This document shows, in pieces, positions 17,814 through 26,725 of a DNA stretch of 64,000 bases (the first letter of the stretch is position 1; each line of letters starts with the position of its first letter). Below the pieces are notes generated by a model that ran no database searches, had not been told where the DNA came from, and saw only the letters and a program-made list of their open reading frames with translations. Origin of the DNA: CAVTWD01 sp963738325 (GTDB taxonomy: Bacteria > Actinomycetota > Acidimicrobiia > Acidimicrobiales > Ilumatobacteraceae); NCBI GenBank assembly GCA_963738325.1, contig CAVTWD010000017.1, positions 620,001 to 684,000 on the forward strand. The letters run 5' to 3'. A program made the position numbers and the translations under genes.

Positions 17814-18653
17814 ATGGGGTTGTTCCGCAAGAAGTACGATGCGACAGCCAGAGGGACAAAGAGCTACCTCTATCTCTCCGACGCAAAAGTGTCGATGCTG
17901 GCCGAAGGACTCAAGCCAGGCGTGGCAGACCGATATGATCTCAAAGTCAAGGCCGGCCTACCTGGACTGGGTGTCGAGCTAGGGCGGAACCAATCAAGCG
18001 CGGGACGTTTCGCGTGTGCTGAGAGGCTTGTTGCAGCACTGGACGCAGAAGGCTGGATTGGGGGAATCCTAGATGAGGACAAAGATCTCTTTCGAGGCAC
18101 CGTACTTGCATCGTGGGGATTCTTCAACAGACAGGATAGAAGATACGCCGACGTGGTATTCTTCACGTCTGTAATAGACGATCACACACTACTAGGACTT
18201 GGTGGATCCGCGTACCACACGACGGAACGCCCTGAAGGTCGGCTGCAGCGGTACTCGAACTCGGGCATCCAGGCCATGATGTGCTTCTTGAAAGAACGTT
18301 CAGAAGCTGAAAGCGCGAGCACGAAGTTCCACTGGGGACCGCCAGGAGCATGGCCCGCTGAGACGCGCGAAGCGGACCACGACAGCGTTACTGTCCCTGA
18401 GCGCATCGAATTCGTCGCGCAACGACTCTTCGACGTACCCGACTACGGAAGACGGACCATCCTCGGCAGTCCGATCTATGTGGCTCGCGCCGGTGAGCCA
18501 GTCACCCGGCAGATGCTTAGGGAGTATAACGGCCTTCGCAGGCAGATGACTGCGGCGGCCATCGGGGTTCCAGTGTTGAAACACATTCAGGGTCGGCGGC
18601 CGATGGGCAAGCCCTCCTTTCCTGAGATGGCGCCGCTCGAGGAACCTGAATAG
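17814..18653 (+). CDS. uncharacterised protein, resembles SAVMC3_10250/DUF7019 type
   Basis: This intact 279-residue soluble protein has an N-terminus reading KSYLYLSDAKVSMLAEGL. A middle part contains FRGTVLASWGFFNRQ, ADVVFFTSVIDDHTLLGLGGS, and a C-terminal helical region. The YLYLSDAKV opening recalls actinobacterial SAVMC3_10250/DUF7019 proteins, some linked to conflict systems; this is from memory and not tested. Base composition is more AT-rich than its neighbours, suggesting separate acquisition. It lies between the RIT element and the composite IS. Confidence 0.5.
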   Translation: MGLFRKKYDATARGTKSYLYLSDAKVSMLAEGLKPGVADRYDLKVKAGLPGLGVELGRNQSSAGRFACAERLVAALDAEGWIGGILDEDKDLFRGTVLASWGFFNRQDRRYADVVFFTSVIDDHTLLGLGGSAYHTTERPEGRLQRYSNSGIQAMMCFLKERSEAESASTKFHWGPPGAWPAETREADHDSVTVPERIEFVAQRLFDVPDYGRRTILGSPIYVARAGEPVTRQMLREYNGLRRQMTAAAIGVPVLKHIQGRRPMGKPSFPEMAPLEEPE

Positions 18654-18927
18654 GTCTGCGCTTCAACGTTAGGTGAAGGTAGGTGTTGTCCTGGAGCCAA
18701 CTAGGTTGGGACGAACCCAAAGGGGGTCCTTGGATATCGGGGAGGCAGATCGATGTTGTTTGATGGTGCGCGTGTGGGCCCGAGGTTCAGGCCCGAGTTT
18801 GGCGGGGTGGGAGCGTTCGTGGGTGGGCTGGGGTTGTGTGAGGTGGGGTTTCGTGCTGGCGATGGCTGGTTCGGCGTGAAGGTGTAGGGGCAACACGTCC
18901 ACCACTCGACGCCGTTGATCGGCCATA

Positions 18928-19566
18928 ATGTCCTGCGTGTTCGTGAAGACGACGCGGGTGAGGCGGGGCAACAAGAGCTACGAGTATCTGTCGCTGGTGG
19001 AGGCGTCACGCGACGGCGGCAAGGTTGGCCACCGCACCTTGTTCCGCCTCGGGGAGGCCGAGGCGTTGCGGCGCAGTGGGGAACTGGACCGCATCGTCGC
19101 CGCCCTGTCGGCGCACGCCGAGGGCCGCTGGCTGCCCGCCGACCAGTTCGCCGCGGAGGCCGCCCCGGCGGTTGGGTCGGTCGCCGCGGTCGATGCGTTG
19201 TGGCGCCGGCTGGGGTTGGATCGCTGGTTCGGGTCGCTGGGCGACGAACGCGGTGCGCGGTGTTGGCCGACGCGGTGTTCGCGATGGTCGCCAACCGGCT
19301 CGTCGATCCCTGTTCGAAGCGGCGCCTGCCCGAGTGGGTCGGCACCGAGGTGGTGATGCCGCCCGGGTTCAGTGCGCCGTCGCCTGATCAGTACTACCGC
19401 GCCCTCGATGTCGTCGCCGAGCGCAAGGAAGCGACCGAGACCGAGCTCTACGCGGCGTTGTGTGATCTGTCGAACCTGGACCTGCGGCTGGTCTGCTACG
19501 ACGTGACGTCGACGTACTTCGAAGGCGACCGGCAACCCTCCGAGCGGTTCCCGTCGAAGGCGTTCC
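18928..19566 (+). pseudogene. IS1634-type transposase, N-terminal part
   Basis: The frame starts at ATG 18928 and reads VFVKTTRVRRGNKSYEYLSLVE, then GHRTLFRLGEAEAL. A one-base shift near 19262 leads to LADAVFAMVANRLVDPCSKR and the first catalytic Asp in CYDVTSTYFEGD. The frame is lost where the IS3-type element enters. The remaining protein continues at 21107. Confidence 0.85.
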
Positions 19567-19642
19567 CTGTCTGTCAGGCTGACGTGAGACACCTGCGGTA
19601 GCCGACCATCCCTGCAGGGCGAGTCTGGAAGACGTAGACCCG

Positions 19643-20074
19643 ATGACCATGACGACTGCATCTCTGCTTGCGCGCGCCCATGATGGCGTGGTGGACGAGC
19701 CCGACCCGGCTGCCCGGCCTCGGCGGCGATCGTTCACCGCCGAGTACAAGGCCGAGATCCTCGACGGGTACGACGCGTTGCCGGTGGGCTCGAGCGAGCG
19801 CGGGGCGTTGCTGCGCCGCGAGGCCCTCTACAGCTCGCATCTGGCGGAGTGGCGCAAGGCCCGCGACGCCGGCGCCCAGCAGGGGCTGGCGCCGAAGGCG
19901 AAGCCGCGTCGTTCCCCTGAGCAGGTCGAGCTGGAGCGGCTGCGCCGCCGCAACGAACGGTTGGAGACGGAGCTGACCAAGACGAGATCGGCGCTCGATG
20001 TCATGGGAAAACTGCACGCGCTCTTGGAAGGGCTCTCCGAGAGCGCGGACACCGATCCGAAGTCGACGCGATGA
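19643..20074 (+). CDS. IS3-family orfA (HTH and coiled coil)
   Basis: This 143-residue protein has a helix-turn-helix starting RRRSFTAEYKAEILDGYDAL. A C-terminal leucine-zipper-like coil follows (EQVELERLRRRNERLETELTKTR). It binds the IS ends and would be joined to orfB by frameshifting in the usual IS3 manner. It is intact. Confidence 0.9.
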   Translation: MTMTTASLLARAHDGVVDEPDPAARPRRRSFTAEYKAEILDGYDALPVGSSERGALLRREALYSSHLAEWRKARDAGAQQGLAPKAKPRRSPEQVELERLRRRNERLETELTKTRSALDVMGKLHALLEGLSESADTDPKSTR

Positions 20075-21081
20075 TCGAGGCGCACTTCGGTGAGCTCGAA
20101 GCGATGACATCGACCAGCGCCGCCTGCGACCTGCTCGGCGTCTCGCGGGCGACGCGCTATCGGCGGCAGCGACCGCCAGTGGCGGGTCCGCCGGCACCCC
20201 GGCCGGCCCCACCGAACAAGCTCACCGAGCAGGAGCGCCAGCGGGTGCTGACGGTGCTGCGCTCGGCGGAGTACTGCGACCTGGCCCCGGCCCAGGTGTG
20301 GGCCCGGCTGCTCGATGACGGCATCTACCTGTGCTCGATCTCCACCATGTACCGGCTGCTCGCGGTCGCCGGCGAGAACCGCGAACGGCGACGGCAGCGC
20401 ACCCACCCGGCGACCAAGAAGCCCGAGCTCATCGCCCGTCGACCGAACGAGGTCTGGTCGTGGGATATCACGAAGCTGCAGGGCCCGCAGCGGGGCGTCT
20501 ACTACGAGCTGTTCGTGGTCATCGACATCTTCTCCCGCTACGTCGTCGGCTGGATGGTGTCGCCGGCCGAGACCGGAGAGCTCGCCGAAGCCTTCATCGC
20601 CGACACCCTGCAGCGACACGGCATCGGCCGCGGCCAGCTCTCCTTGCACGCCGACCGGGGCACCTCGATGACATCGAAGCCCGTCGCCCAGCTGCTCGTC
20701 GATCTCGGTGTCGCCCGCAGCCACAGCCGGCCGCATGTGAGCAACGACAACCCGTACTCGGAGGCGAACTTCAAGACCCTCAAGTACTGCCCGGCCTTCC
20801 CTGGCCGGTTCGGCTCGATCGAAGACGCCCGGGCGTTCTGCGCCGCGTTCTTCGATCACTACAACCACGTCCACCGCCACGCCGGCATCGGGCTGCACAC
20901 CCCGGCGTCGGTCCACTACGGCACCGCCGACGAGATCCGCGCCCAGCGGGCCGTCACTCTCGACGCCGCCTACGCCGCCAACCCGGCACGGTTCGGGCAC
21001 CGCCCGCCCCAGCCGCCGAAGCTGCCCACCATCGCCTGGATCAACGAACCCAGCCCCGAAGCACTCATCACATCCGCATGA
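20071..21081 (+). CDS. IS3-family transposase orfB (DDE integrase)
   Basis: This 336-residue protein has an HTH_21-like region followed by an rve integrase core. The catalytic triad is visible as WSWDITKL, LHADRGTSMTS and NPYSEANFKTLKY (Asp, Asp, Glu). It ends 24 bases before the right inverted repeat. It appears intact and potentially active, which fits the clean target duplication. Confidence 0.93.
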   Translation: MIEAHFGELEAMTSTSAACDLLGVSRATRYRRQRPPVAGPPAPRPAPPNKLTEQERQRVLTVLRSAEYCDLAPAQVWARLLDDGIYLCSISTMYRLLAVAGENRERRRQRTHPATKKPELIARRPNEVWSWDITKLQGPQRGVYYELFVVIDIFSRYVVGWMVSPAETGELAEAFIADTLQRHGIGRGQLSLHADRGTSMTSKPVAQLLVDLGVARSHSRPHVSNDNPYSEANFKTLKYCPAFPGRFGSIEDARAFCAAFFDHYNHVHRHAGIGLHTPASVHYGTADEIRAQRAVTLDAAYAANPARFGHRPPQPPKLPTIAWINEPSPEALITSA

Positions 21082-21106
21082 CAAGTTGTCTCACCGGGCT
21101 TGACAG

Positions 21107-22196
21107 GTTCCGGTTCGGCTACAGCCGTGACCACCGCTCCGACCGGCCCCAGGTCGTCATCGGCCTGTTGTGCACGAGCGACGGGATCCCGATCGCGCAT
21201 CACGTGTTCGCCGGCAACACCGCCGATGTCGCCACCCTGCCCGGAGTCCTCGAGGACTTGGCGGAGCGGTTCGGGGTGGGGCGGATCTGTGTCGTCGCGG
21301 ATCGCGGCGGCCTGATCTCGAGCGACAACGTGGCAGTCGTCGCGGGACACGGCTTTGAGCACATCTTGGCGACGAAGTTGCATCGCGACCCGACGTGTGC
21401 CGAAGCCCTCGAGGCGTCGACCGCACCGACCGCGGCGTGGGTGCCGGTCCCCACCGCGAACAGCGCCGCGTGTGAGGTCATGCTGGCTGACGGGCGGCGC
21501 TGTGTCGTCGTGGCCAGCTTCGAACGCTGGCGGCGTGACACCACCCGCACCGCCGAACTGATCGCCCAGACCGAGGCCAAGCTCTCCGCGCTGCAGTGGC
21601 GGGTGCACGACGGCCACCTCCTCGACCCGGGCAAGATCGGCCGCGCCGCGCAACGCATCTTGGGGGCGTCGCCGGTGGCCCGCTTGTTCGACGTCGAGAT
21701 CGCACAGGGCCACTTCCTCTACCACTACAACGACGACGCCTTCGCCTACGAGGAACTGCTGGCCGGCCGCTACGTGCTCACCACCTCGCTCACCGCCCAC
21801 GACGCGTCCACCGCCCAGGTCGTCACCATGTACCGCCAGTTGCTCGACGTCGAGCACCGCTTCCGTGTGCTCAAGGACTTCTTGCACCTGCGCCCCGTGC
21901 GCCACTGGACCGAGACCCGCGTCCGCGGCCACATCGCCGTGTGCGTCTGCGCCGCGGTCATCGAAGCACTCATCACCCAAGCCCTACGCGCCGCCGATGT
22001 GCGCGACCCCGACCTGGCCGACCAACACCTCACCGCGACACGCGCCCTACGCGAACTGCACCGCATCCGCAACGTCACCCTCACCGCCGGCGACCACACC
22101 CTCGACGCCATAACCCGCCGCACACCGCTGCAGCGCGACATCTGCGACGCCGTGGGAATCGACACCAGCGACTGGAACCACGCCCGACCCCGCTGA
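21107..22196 (+). pseudogene. IS1634-type transposase, C-terminal part
   Basis: This continues the interrupted transposase: RFGYSRDHRSDRPQVVIGLL, then VADRGGLIS with the second Asp, ADGRRCVVVASFERWRRD, and the Glu-bearing FAYEELLAGRYVLTT. The C-terminal domain ends in DICDAVGIDTSDW. It has no start codon of its own. It would be functional only after precise loss of the IS3-type element. Confidence 0.88.
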
Positions 22197-22308
22197 CCCC
22201 CACCGGCCGCCACCCACCCGCTCACCAGACGCCATGTAGTGACAACACGCCCAAGCGCGCCCCGATCAACCAGGACATTCGCGACACCCCCGCCAAACTC
22301 GGGTCAGG

Positions 22309-22793
22309 TGACGAGCGTGGCGGGGGCGCGGGCGGCCCCGGTGAGCCGGTGAGGTAGTTGATGCCGAGTTGGCAGGCGGTGACGAGCACGCTCATGTGCC
22401 GTTCGCGCCGCGCGGCATTATGATCCGGACGGAGGGTGCGAGGCACTGGTCAGACGACGCACAACCGCGCTCCACTTCGCTCGCCAGGATCGTCCCTCGA
22501 TTCCACGCACTCCCGGCGAAGTGCAGCCCCTGCAGCGAACATATCGAGCGCACAAGAACACCGTCGTCCGGCCGCCGAATCCGTGCCACGAGCACTCTCG
22601 GCGAGCGCCGACTGGACGTTGAGCGGCGCCATATCGACGGTTCTCGCGACTGTCGAGGACGTCTTGGACGTCCCCGAACGCGCGGACAGATCGACGTGGG
22701 TCACCGCGCCGAGGGGACGGTCGAACACGTCTCAAGTCGCGAGTAGGGCATTGCGTGGGCGTGGGACGTGCACGGAACGCTCCCCGTCCACGG
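22309..22793. other. 485-base stretch without a supported gene
   Basis: A short minus-strand frame (22222-22446, VLVTACQLGINYLTG) may be the end of another transposase, but I could not place it. The last 100 bases resemble the sequence beyond the 3' ends of integrases 3 and 4, so they belong to that element family. Confidence 0.45.
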
Positions 22794-23975
22794 CTACGGG
22801 ACGAGCCCTCGACCGCGGGTTGGCGCGGGAGGGCAGGCAGCCCGGTCGGGGGATGAGGTGAGGAGTTCGGCCAGGAGGTTGGCGGCGTCACGGTCGGCGC
22901 CGGGCATGGCGTGGGCGTAGATGTTGACGGTGGTGGAGGTGCGGGCGTGGCAGAGCCGCTGGGAGACCACGGGCACGGGGACGCCGGCGGCGAGCATGGT
23001 GGTGGCCATGAAGTGGCGCAGGTCGTGCAGCCGGAAGCTGGCGAGCCCGACGCGGCGCCGGTAGGTGATGAAACGCTTGGTGACCCAGTTGGGTTGCCAG
23101 GGTCGGCGACCGGCAGGCTCGGTGCTGAAGACGAAGCCGTCGGTGAGACCGCTCGAGCGGGTGGACGCTCGGTCGCGGTGGGCGGCGAGCAGTTCGATGC
23201 TGACGGGATCGAGGGCGACGCGGTAGGTGCGCCGGTTCTTGGTTGGTCGCAGGACCGGTCCGGTTGGTCCCTCGATAAGAGCGCGGGAGAAGCCGATGGC
23301 GGCGTGGTTGAAGTCGATGTCGGACCAGCGCATGGCTAGGAGCTGGCTGCGGCGGGCGCCGGTGGTCACCGCGAGGTAGAGGTAGGTGAAGAACTCGATA
23401 TCCTCTTGGCGGACGGCGTCGAGGAGGCGGCGGACCTGCTCGACCGACGGCGGTCTGATGTCGGCCGGCTCGACCCGAGGTGGTGAGGCTTGGGCGGCGG
23501 GGTTGAGCCAGATCCACTCCCAGCGCACCGCTTGGGTGAGGGCGCGGTGGAGCACGACATGAACCCGGTGCACGGTGCCCGGGCTCAGGGGCCGGTTGTC
23601 GCGTCCTCCGCGGCGCAACAGGTGTGAGTAGACGTCATCGATGTCGGTGGCGGTCAGCTTGGTGACGGGGATGTGTCCGAGGTGGGGCACGAGGTGGCAG
23701 CGCATCAGGCTGCGGGTCTCTCGCACGGTCGACGCTGACCAGGCGGGTGATGCGGTGGCCATCCATTGTTCGAGGAGCTGACCGAGTGTTCCGGCCCGCA
23801 CCCGGCTGTAGGCGGCGTCCTCCACCAGGTCGGCCAACGCGACGGTCGCTGCCCGTCTGGTGCCGTGCACGGTCCTGGTGGCGTAGCGGCGCCGCCCGGT
23901 GTCGGGATCGAGACCGAGGTAGACGCGTAGCTCCCAGGTGCCTCTCCCTCGCTGGCGCATCGATCCGGCCATCAT
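22794..23975 (-). CDS. tyrosine integrase 2
   Basis: This intact 393-residue paralogue of integrase 1 has the arm-binding start MMAGSMRQRGRGTWELRVYLG and a core-binding domain. The catalytic Arg is in TTGARRSQLLAMRW, the HxxR motif is LHDLRHFMAT, and the Tyr is in VNIYAHAMPG. The upstream region has three TGATGGGC repeats, then att core 3 at 24113. It probably mobilises the att2-att3 segment, which carries the RIT and IS elements. Confidence 0.93.
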   Translation of the reverse strand: MMAGSMRQRGRGTWELRVYLGLDPDTGRRRYATRTVHGTRRAATVALADLVEDAAYSRVRAGTLGQLLEQWMATASPAWSASTVRETRSLMRCHLVPHLGHIPVTKLTATDIDDVYSHLLRRGGRDNRPLSPGTVHRVHVVLHRALTQAVRWEWIWLNPAAQASPPRVEPADIRPPSVEQVRRLLDAVRQEDIEFFTYLYLAVTTGARRSQLLAMRWSDIDFNHAAIGFSRALIEGPTGPVLRPTKNRRTYRVALDPVSIELLAAHRDRASTRSSGLTDGFVFSTEPAGRRPWQPNWVTKRFITYRRRVGLASFRLHDLRHFMATTMLAAGVPVPVVSQRLCHARTSTTVNIYAHAMPGADRDAANLLAELLTSSPDRAACPPAPTRGRGLVP

Positions 23976-24021
23976 CGACCCCCGATCTGCAAGGACCCGA
24001 CCGGACGGCCGGGACTATGCG

Positions 24022-24051
24022 TGATGGGCAAATGATGGGCGTGTGATGGGC
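24022..24051. repeat. three TGATGGGC direct repeats at 11-bp spacing
   Basis: The copies start at 24022, 24033 and 24044, between integrase 2 and att core 3. They are shared with integrases 3 and 4 but spelled differently from the integrase 1 triplet. They are putative arm-type sites. Confidence 0.72.
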
Positions 24052-24112
24052 AAGCCGGCGGCCCGGGGAGCACCCAGCGACTGAAACGGCCCTGCTCACC
24101 GCCTACTTCGCT

Positions 24113-24157
24113 TGGAGCGGACGACGGGATTCGAACCCGCGACCCTCACCTTGGCAA
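24113..24157 (-). repeat. att core 3: 3' half of tRNA-Gly(GCC)
   Basis: This is the identical 45-bp core. The anticodon-loop side is extended by two extra A residues before GGTGAC. The following 200 bp closely match those beside att core 2. Confidence 0.85.
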
Positions 24158-24341
24158 AAGGTGACTGAGGTGATGCCTCCAACCAGGCCTGACAGGTATT
24201 CGCCCTGCTCAAGGTCAATCCTTGGGAGGCCGCTGGCCACCGTTGCCCACCGCTCGCAGCCGCCCAAAGTGGCACGAAAGTGGCACGACGCCCACTCCTC
24301 GTTCCCGCGTCTTCCGTCGACGGCCCAATAGCATCGCTGCA

Positions 24342-24440
24342 ATGCCGGGGGGACGGTCGAGCTCGAACCCGAGGTGACCGCCCGGCTCAATGGCCTCGCC
24401 GACGATGAGTTCGGCCACGTCGAGCGCTACATCGCTGGCC
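24342..24440 (+). pseudogene. truncated HigB-like toxin start
   Basis: MPGGTVELEPEVTARLNGL and FGHVERYI match the first 33 codons of the toxin at 14120. A deletion then removes the rest. It occupies the same position relative to its att core. Confidence 0.6.
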
Positions 24441-24740
24441 GACCAGGGCGCGTCCGACGGTCAGTTCGACGATGTCCGGAATCACGTTGACTGGCCGGGT
24501 GGTCAGTCGATGCTCGACAACCTGGACGAACGCTTTGCATCGGGCCGACCTGGTCGGCGTACTCGGAGCGGTCGACCGATTGCCACGGCACGGTGATGTG
24601 CCTGTAGTCGAGGCCGCTCGACGGGTAGCGAGCAATTCGGTCGCAGTCGGGCAGTCCTTCCAAGGCGCCGCTGCCACGAGCGTTGCTCAGGTGTGGTCGG
24701 CAAGCTCGGCGACGTACTGATTCTCGGCGAACCGATCGTT

Positions 24741-25427
24741 TCAGTGTGGTGGCCGGACCATGCCGGTGAGCGTGTGACCGTCGAAGTCCGTCTGGCCCAC
24801 GATCTCGAATCCTCGCTTCGTGTAGAAGTCGATGTTCGACTGCGTCGCGGTCTCGAGATAGCACGGCACGCCGGCCGCGTCCGCACGGGAAGTACCCACC
24901 TCCACCAGCGACGACCCCAGTCCCCGGCCCTGGCAGTCGGAGCGTGCTCCGACCGCTGCGAGGTACCAGTGTGGGCCGTGGACGGACTTGTGGAAGGGTT
25001 CGGTTGCGGAGAGCGCTTGCATGAATCGACGGGTACCCGTCATCCCGAGGCGGAACGGCATCCGGGCCAGGCCGAGGCGGAGCATCCGGCCAAGGCCCAT
25101 GTCACCGCTGTCGGGCGGTATCCAGACGGCAACGGCCGACGCGTCGTCGGTTGCCCAGACCTCCCCCCATCGCAGCCCGTAATGCAACACCAGGCTCATG
25201 AACCAGGGTCCCCACCGCTGTCGCGTGGCCTCGTCCGGCGCAACGATCTGCAGCAGCGGGTCGTCGAAGAAGGCTTCGCCCAAGGTGGCGGCCGCAGCGT
25301 CGGCGTGCCGGGCGTCGAGGCGCTGGATCGGCATGCTGGTCGCCCGGGCTGGTGCCCACGGTGCTTGGCCGTCTTCGTTCGTGCGTGGGGGTTCGTTCAC
25401 ACCGGGGCTGGAGGCGCTCGCTGTCAT
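24741..25427 (-). CDS. GNAT-family N-acetyltransferase
   Basis: This 228-residue protein has the GNAT fold. An N-terminal region is followed by WYLAAVGARSDCQGRGLGSSLVE, the acetyl-CoA pyrophosphate loop (Q/R-x2-G-x-G/A), and the C-terminal YLETATQSNIDFYTKRGFEIVG. ATG 25427 is preceded by AAAGGA at a good distance and is preferred over TTG 25442. Substrate is unknown. It lies next to a small membrane protein and a two-component system in the att3-att4 segment. Confidence 0.88.
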   Translation of the reverse strand: MTASASSPGVNEPPRTNEDGQAPWAPARATSMPIQRLDARHADAAAATLGEAFFDDPLLQIVAPDEATRQRWGPWFMSLVLHYGLRWGEVWATDDASAVAVWIPPDSGDMGLGRMLRLGLARMPFRLGMTGTRRFMQALSATEPFHKSVHGPHWYLAAVGARSDCQGRGLGSSLVEVGTSRADAAGVPCYLETATQSNIDFYTKRGFEIVGQTDFDGHTLTGMVRPPH

Positions 25428-25487
25428 GGTCGTTCCTTTCAAGTCCTGTGCTCGTGCGCGGTCATCGATCGAGGCGACTCGGTGCGG

Positions 25488-25892
25488 TCAGTCGATCACG
25501 GCGGCTGGCGCGTGATCACGCCGCATGATGAGCACCACGGCGACCACGGGTACAACGACGAATACGGCGCTCAGGACCGTCATGAAGGGAGTCAGATCGA
25601 CAAAGAACCCGGGTACCACCATGAGCGCATTGACGATCAAGGCGGCGGCGTCGATGCGGATCGCACGGCGGTTGCCCGAGTTCCATGCGATGGCGGCGCA
25701 GACGACGGAGACCAAGCCGATTGCTGCGGCCAACACCAGGAGTCCGTACGGCGGGGTTTCCTCTCCCCAGTCGATGCCAGGGGCCAGCAGCGGGAGGTTC
25801 GCAAGCCCGACGAGCGCTGACAGGGCGAGGCCGACGCGGACGCTGGTTGTCGGAGTGGTGTTGGTCGTCGTGGTCGTGGTGATGGTGGTCAT
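25488..25892 (-). CDS. small four-helix membrane protein
   Basis: This 134-residue protein has a Thr-rich start (MTTITTTTTTNTT) followed by four hydrophobic segments at about 19-37, 49-69, 79-97 and 101-122, ending RRDHAPAAVID. GAAGGAG precedes the ATG. No family was recognised. It is divergent from the response regulator at 26060, and the 167-base gap presumably holds both promoters. A membrane role linked to that two-component system is possible but unproven. Confidence 0.7.
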   Translation of the reverse strand: MTTITTTTTTNTTPTTSVRVGLALSALVGLANLPLLAPGIDWGEETPPYGLLVLAAAIGLVSVVCAAIAWNSGNRRAIRIDAAALIVNALMVVPGFFVDLTPFMTVLSAVFVVVPVVAVVLIMRRDHAPAAVID

Positions 25893-26059
25893 GATGGCTC
25901 CTTCTCAGTAGGTCTTCAGTTCGGTCGACTCTTCAGCCTCCGCTGACCGCGGCTCCCGCGGGAAGAGGGTGAGCCCCCGACATCGTCCCTGGCTCGCGGG
26001 AACAAGTCGGGAGGTTCCTCCTAGGTCGAGCGGGATACGGCTGCTGGCATGATGAGCGA

Positions 26060-26725
26060 ATGACCACCGACACGCCGATCCGGATCGTCGTGGCGGACGA
26101 TCATCCGGTCGTGCGGGGCGGCCTGGTCGCCATGTTGCGCACGATTCCTGGTCTCGACGTGGTCGGCGAGGCCTCCGACGGCGATGCCGCGGTGCACACC
26201 GTGCTCGAGTACCGGCCGGACGTGATCCTGATGGATGTGCGCATGCCGGGCAAGGACGGGATCGAGGCTACGCGCCAGATCCGCCAGCTGGTACCGGATT
26301 GCCGCGTCCTGATCGTCACGATGTATGACGACGACGCCACCGTTTTCACCGCCATGCAGGCAGGTGCGCAGGGATATCTCCTCAAGGACGCCGAACAGGA
26401 CGACATCGTGCGGGCGGTGCATGGCGTGGTCGCGGGCGAGGCGATCTTCGGGCCGGGCGTGGCCGCCCGGGTCCTCACTTACTTCAGTGATCCGCCCCGG
26501 GCGGTCGCTGCGGAAAGCCCGTTACCCGAGCTGACCGACCGTGAGCGCGACGTCCTCGACCTTCTCGCTCAGGGTCGACGCAACGCCGACATCGCGGCGC
26601 AGCTCTACCTGTCGCCGAAGACCGTGAGCAATCACCTCACCGTGATCTTCAACAAGCTGCAGGTCGCCGGGCGAGGCGAGGCAATCGTGCGAGCCCGCGA
26701 AGGCGGGCTGGGCACCTCGACATGA
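26060..26725 (+). CDS. NarL/LuxR-type response regulator
   Basis: This 221-residue protein has a receiver domain with the acidic pocket IVVADDHPVVRGG and phospho-acceptor Asp in VILMDVRMPGKDG. A LuxR HTH at the C-terminus (LTDRERDVLDLLAQGRRNADIAAQL, KTVSNHLTVIFNKL) follows. It overlaps the histidine kinase start (ATGA), so the two form one operon. Target genes are not evident; the divergent membrane protein and acetyltransferase are candidates. Confidence 0.93.
   Translation: MTTDTPIRIVVADDHPVVRGGLVAMLRTIPGLDVVGEASDGDAAVHTVLEYRPDVILMDVRMPGKDGIEATRQIRQLVPDCRVLIVTMYDDDATVFTAMQAGAQGYLLKDAEQDDIVRAVHGVVAGEAIFGPGVAARVLTYFSDPPRAVAAESPLPELTDRERDVLDLLAQGRRNADIAAQLYLSPKTVSNHLTVIFNKLQVAGRGEAIVRAREGGLGTST

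Larger units (their letters stand above)
19567..21106. mobile_element. IS3-family insertion inside the IS1634-type transposase
   Basis: The ends are imperfect inverted repeats. The left reads CTGTCAGGC...GTGAGACA; the right, complemented, reads CTGTCAAGC...GTGAGACA. GTTCC occurs on both sides (19562-19566 and 21107-21111) as a likely target duplication. Removing the element rejoins the host transposase in frame. It encodes orfA and orfB with an ATGA overlap. Confidence 0.82.
18792..22303. mobile_element. IS1634-type element (IS4 superfamily), split by an IS3-type insertion
   Basis: The ends carry matching 16-bp inverted repeats, CCCGAGTTTGGCGGGG at 18792 and its complement ending at 22303. 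They are flanked by a 5-bp TCAGG direct repeat (18787-18791 and 22304-22308). The transposase gene is interrupted at about 19566 by a 1.54-kb element. Without that insertion the IS would be about 1.97 kb. Confidence 0.85.

Noticed and set aside
22222..22446. Minus-strand transposase tail
   Set aside because: A short frame with no diagnostic motif. It crosses the IS1634 right end and could not be assigned.
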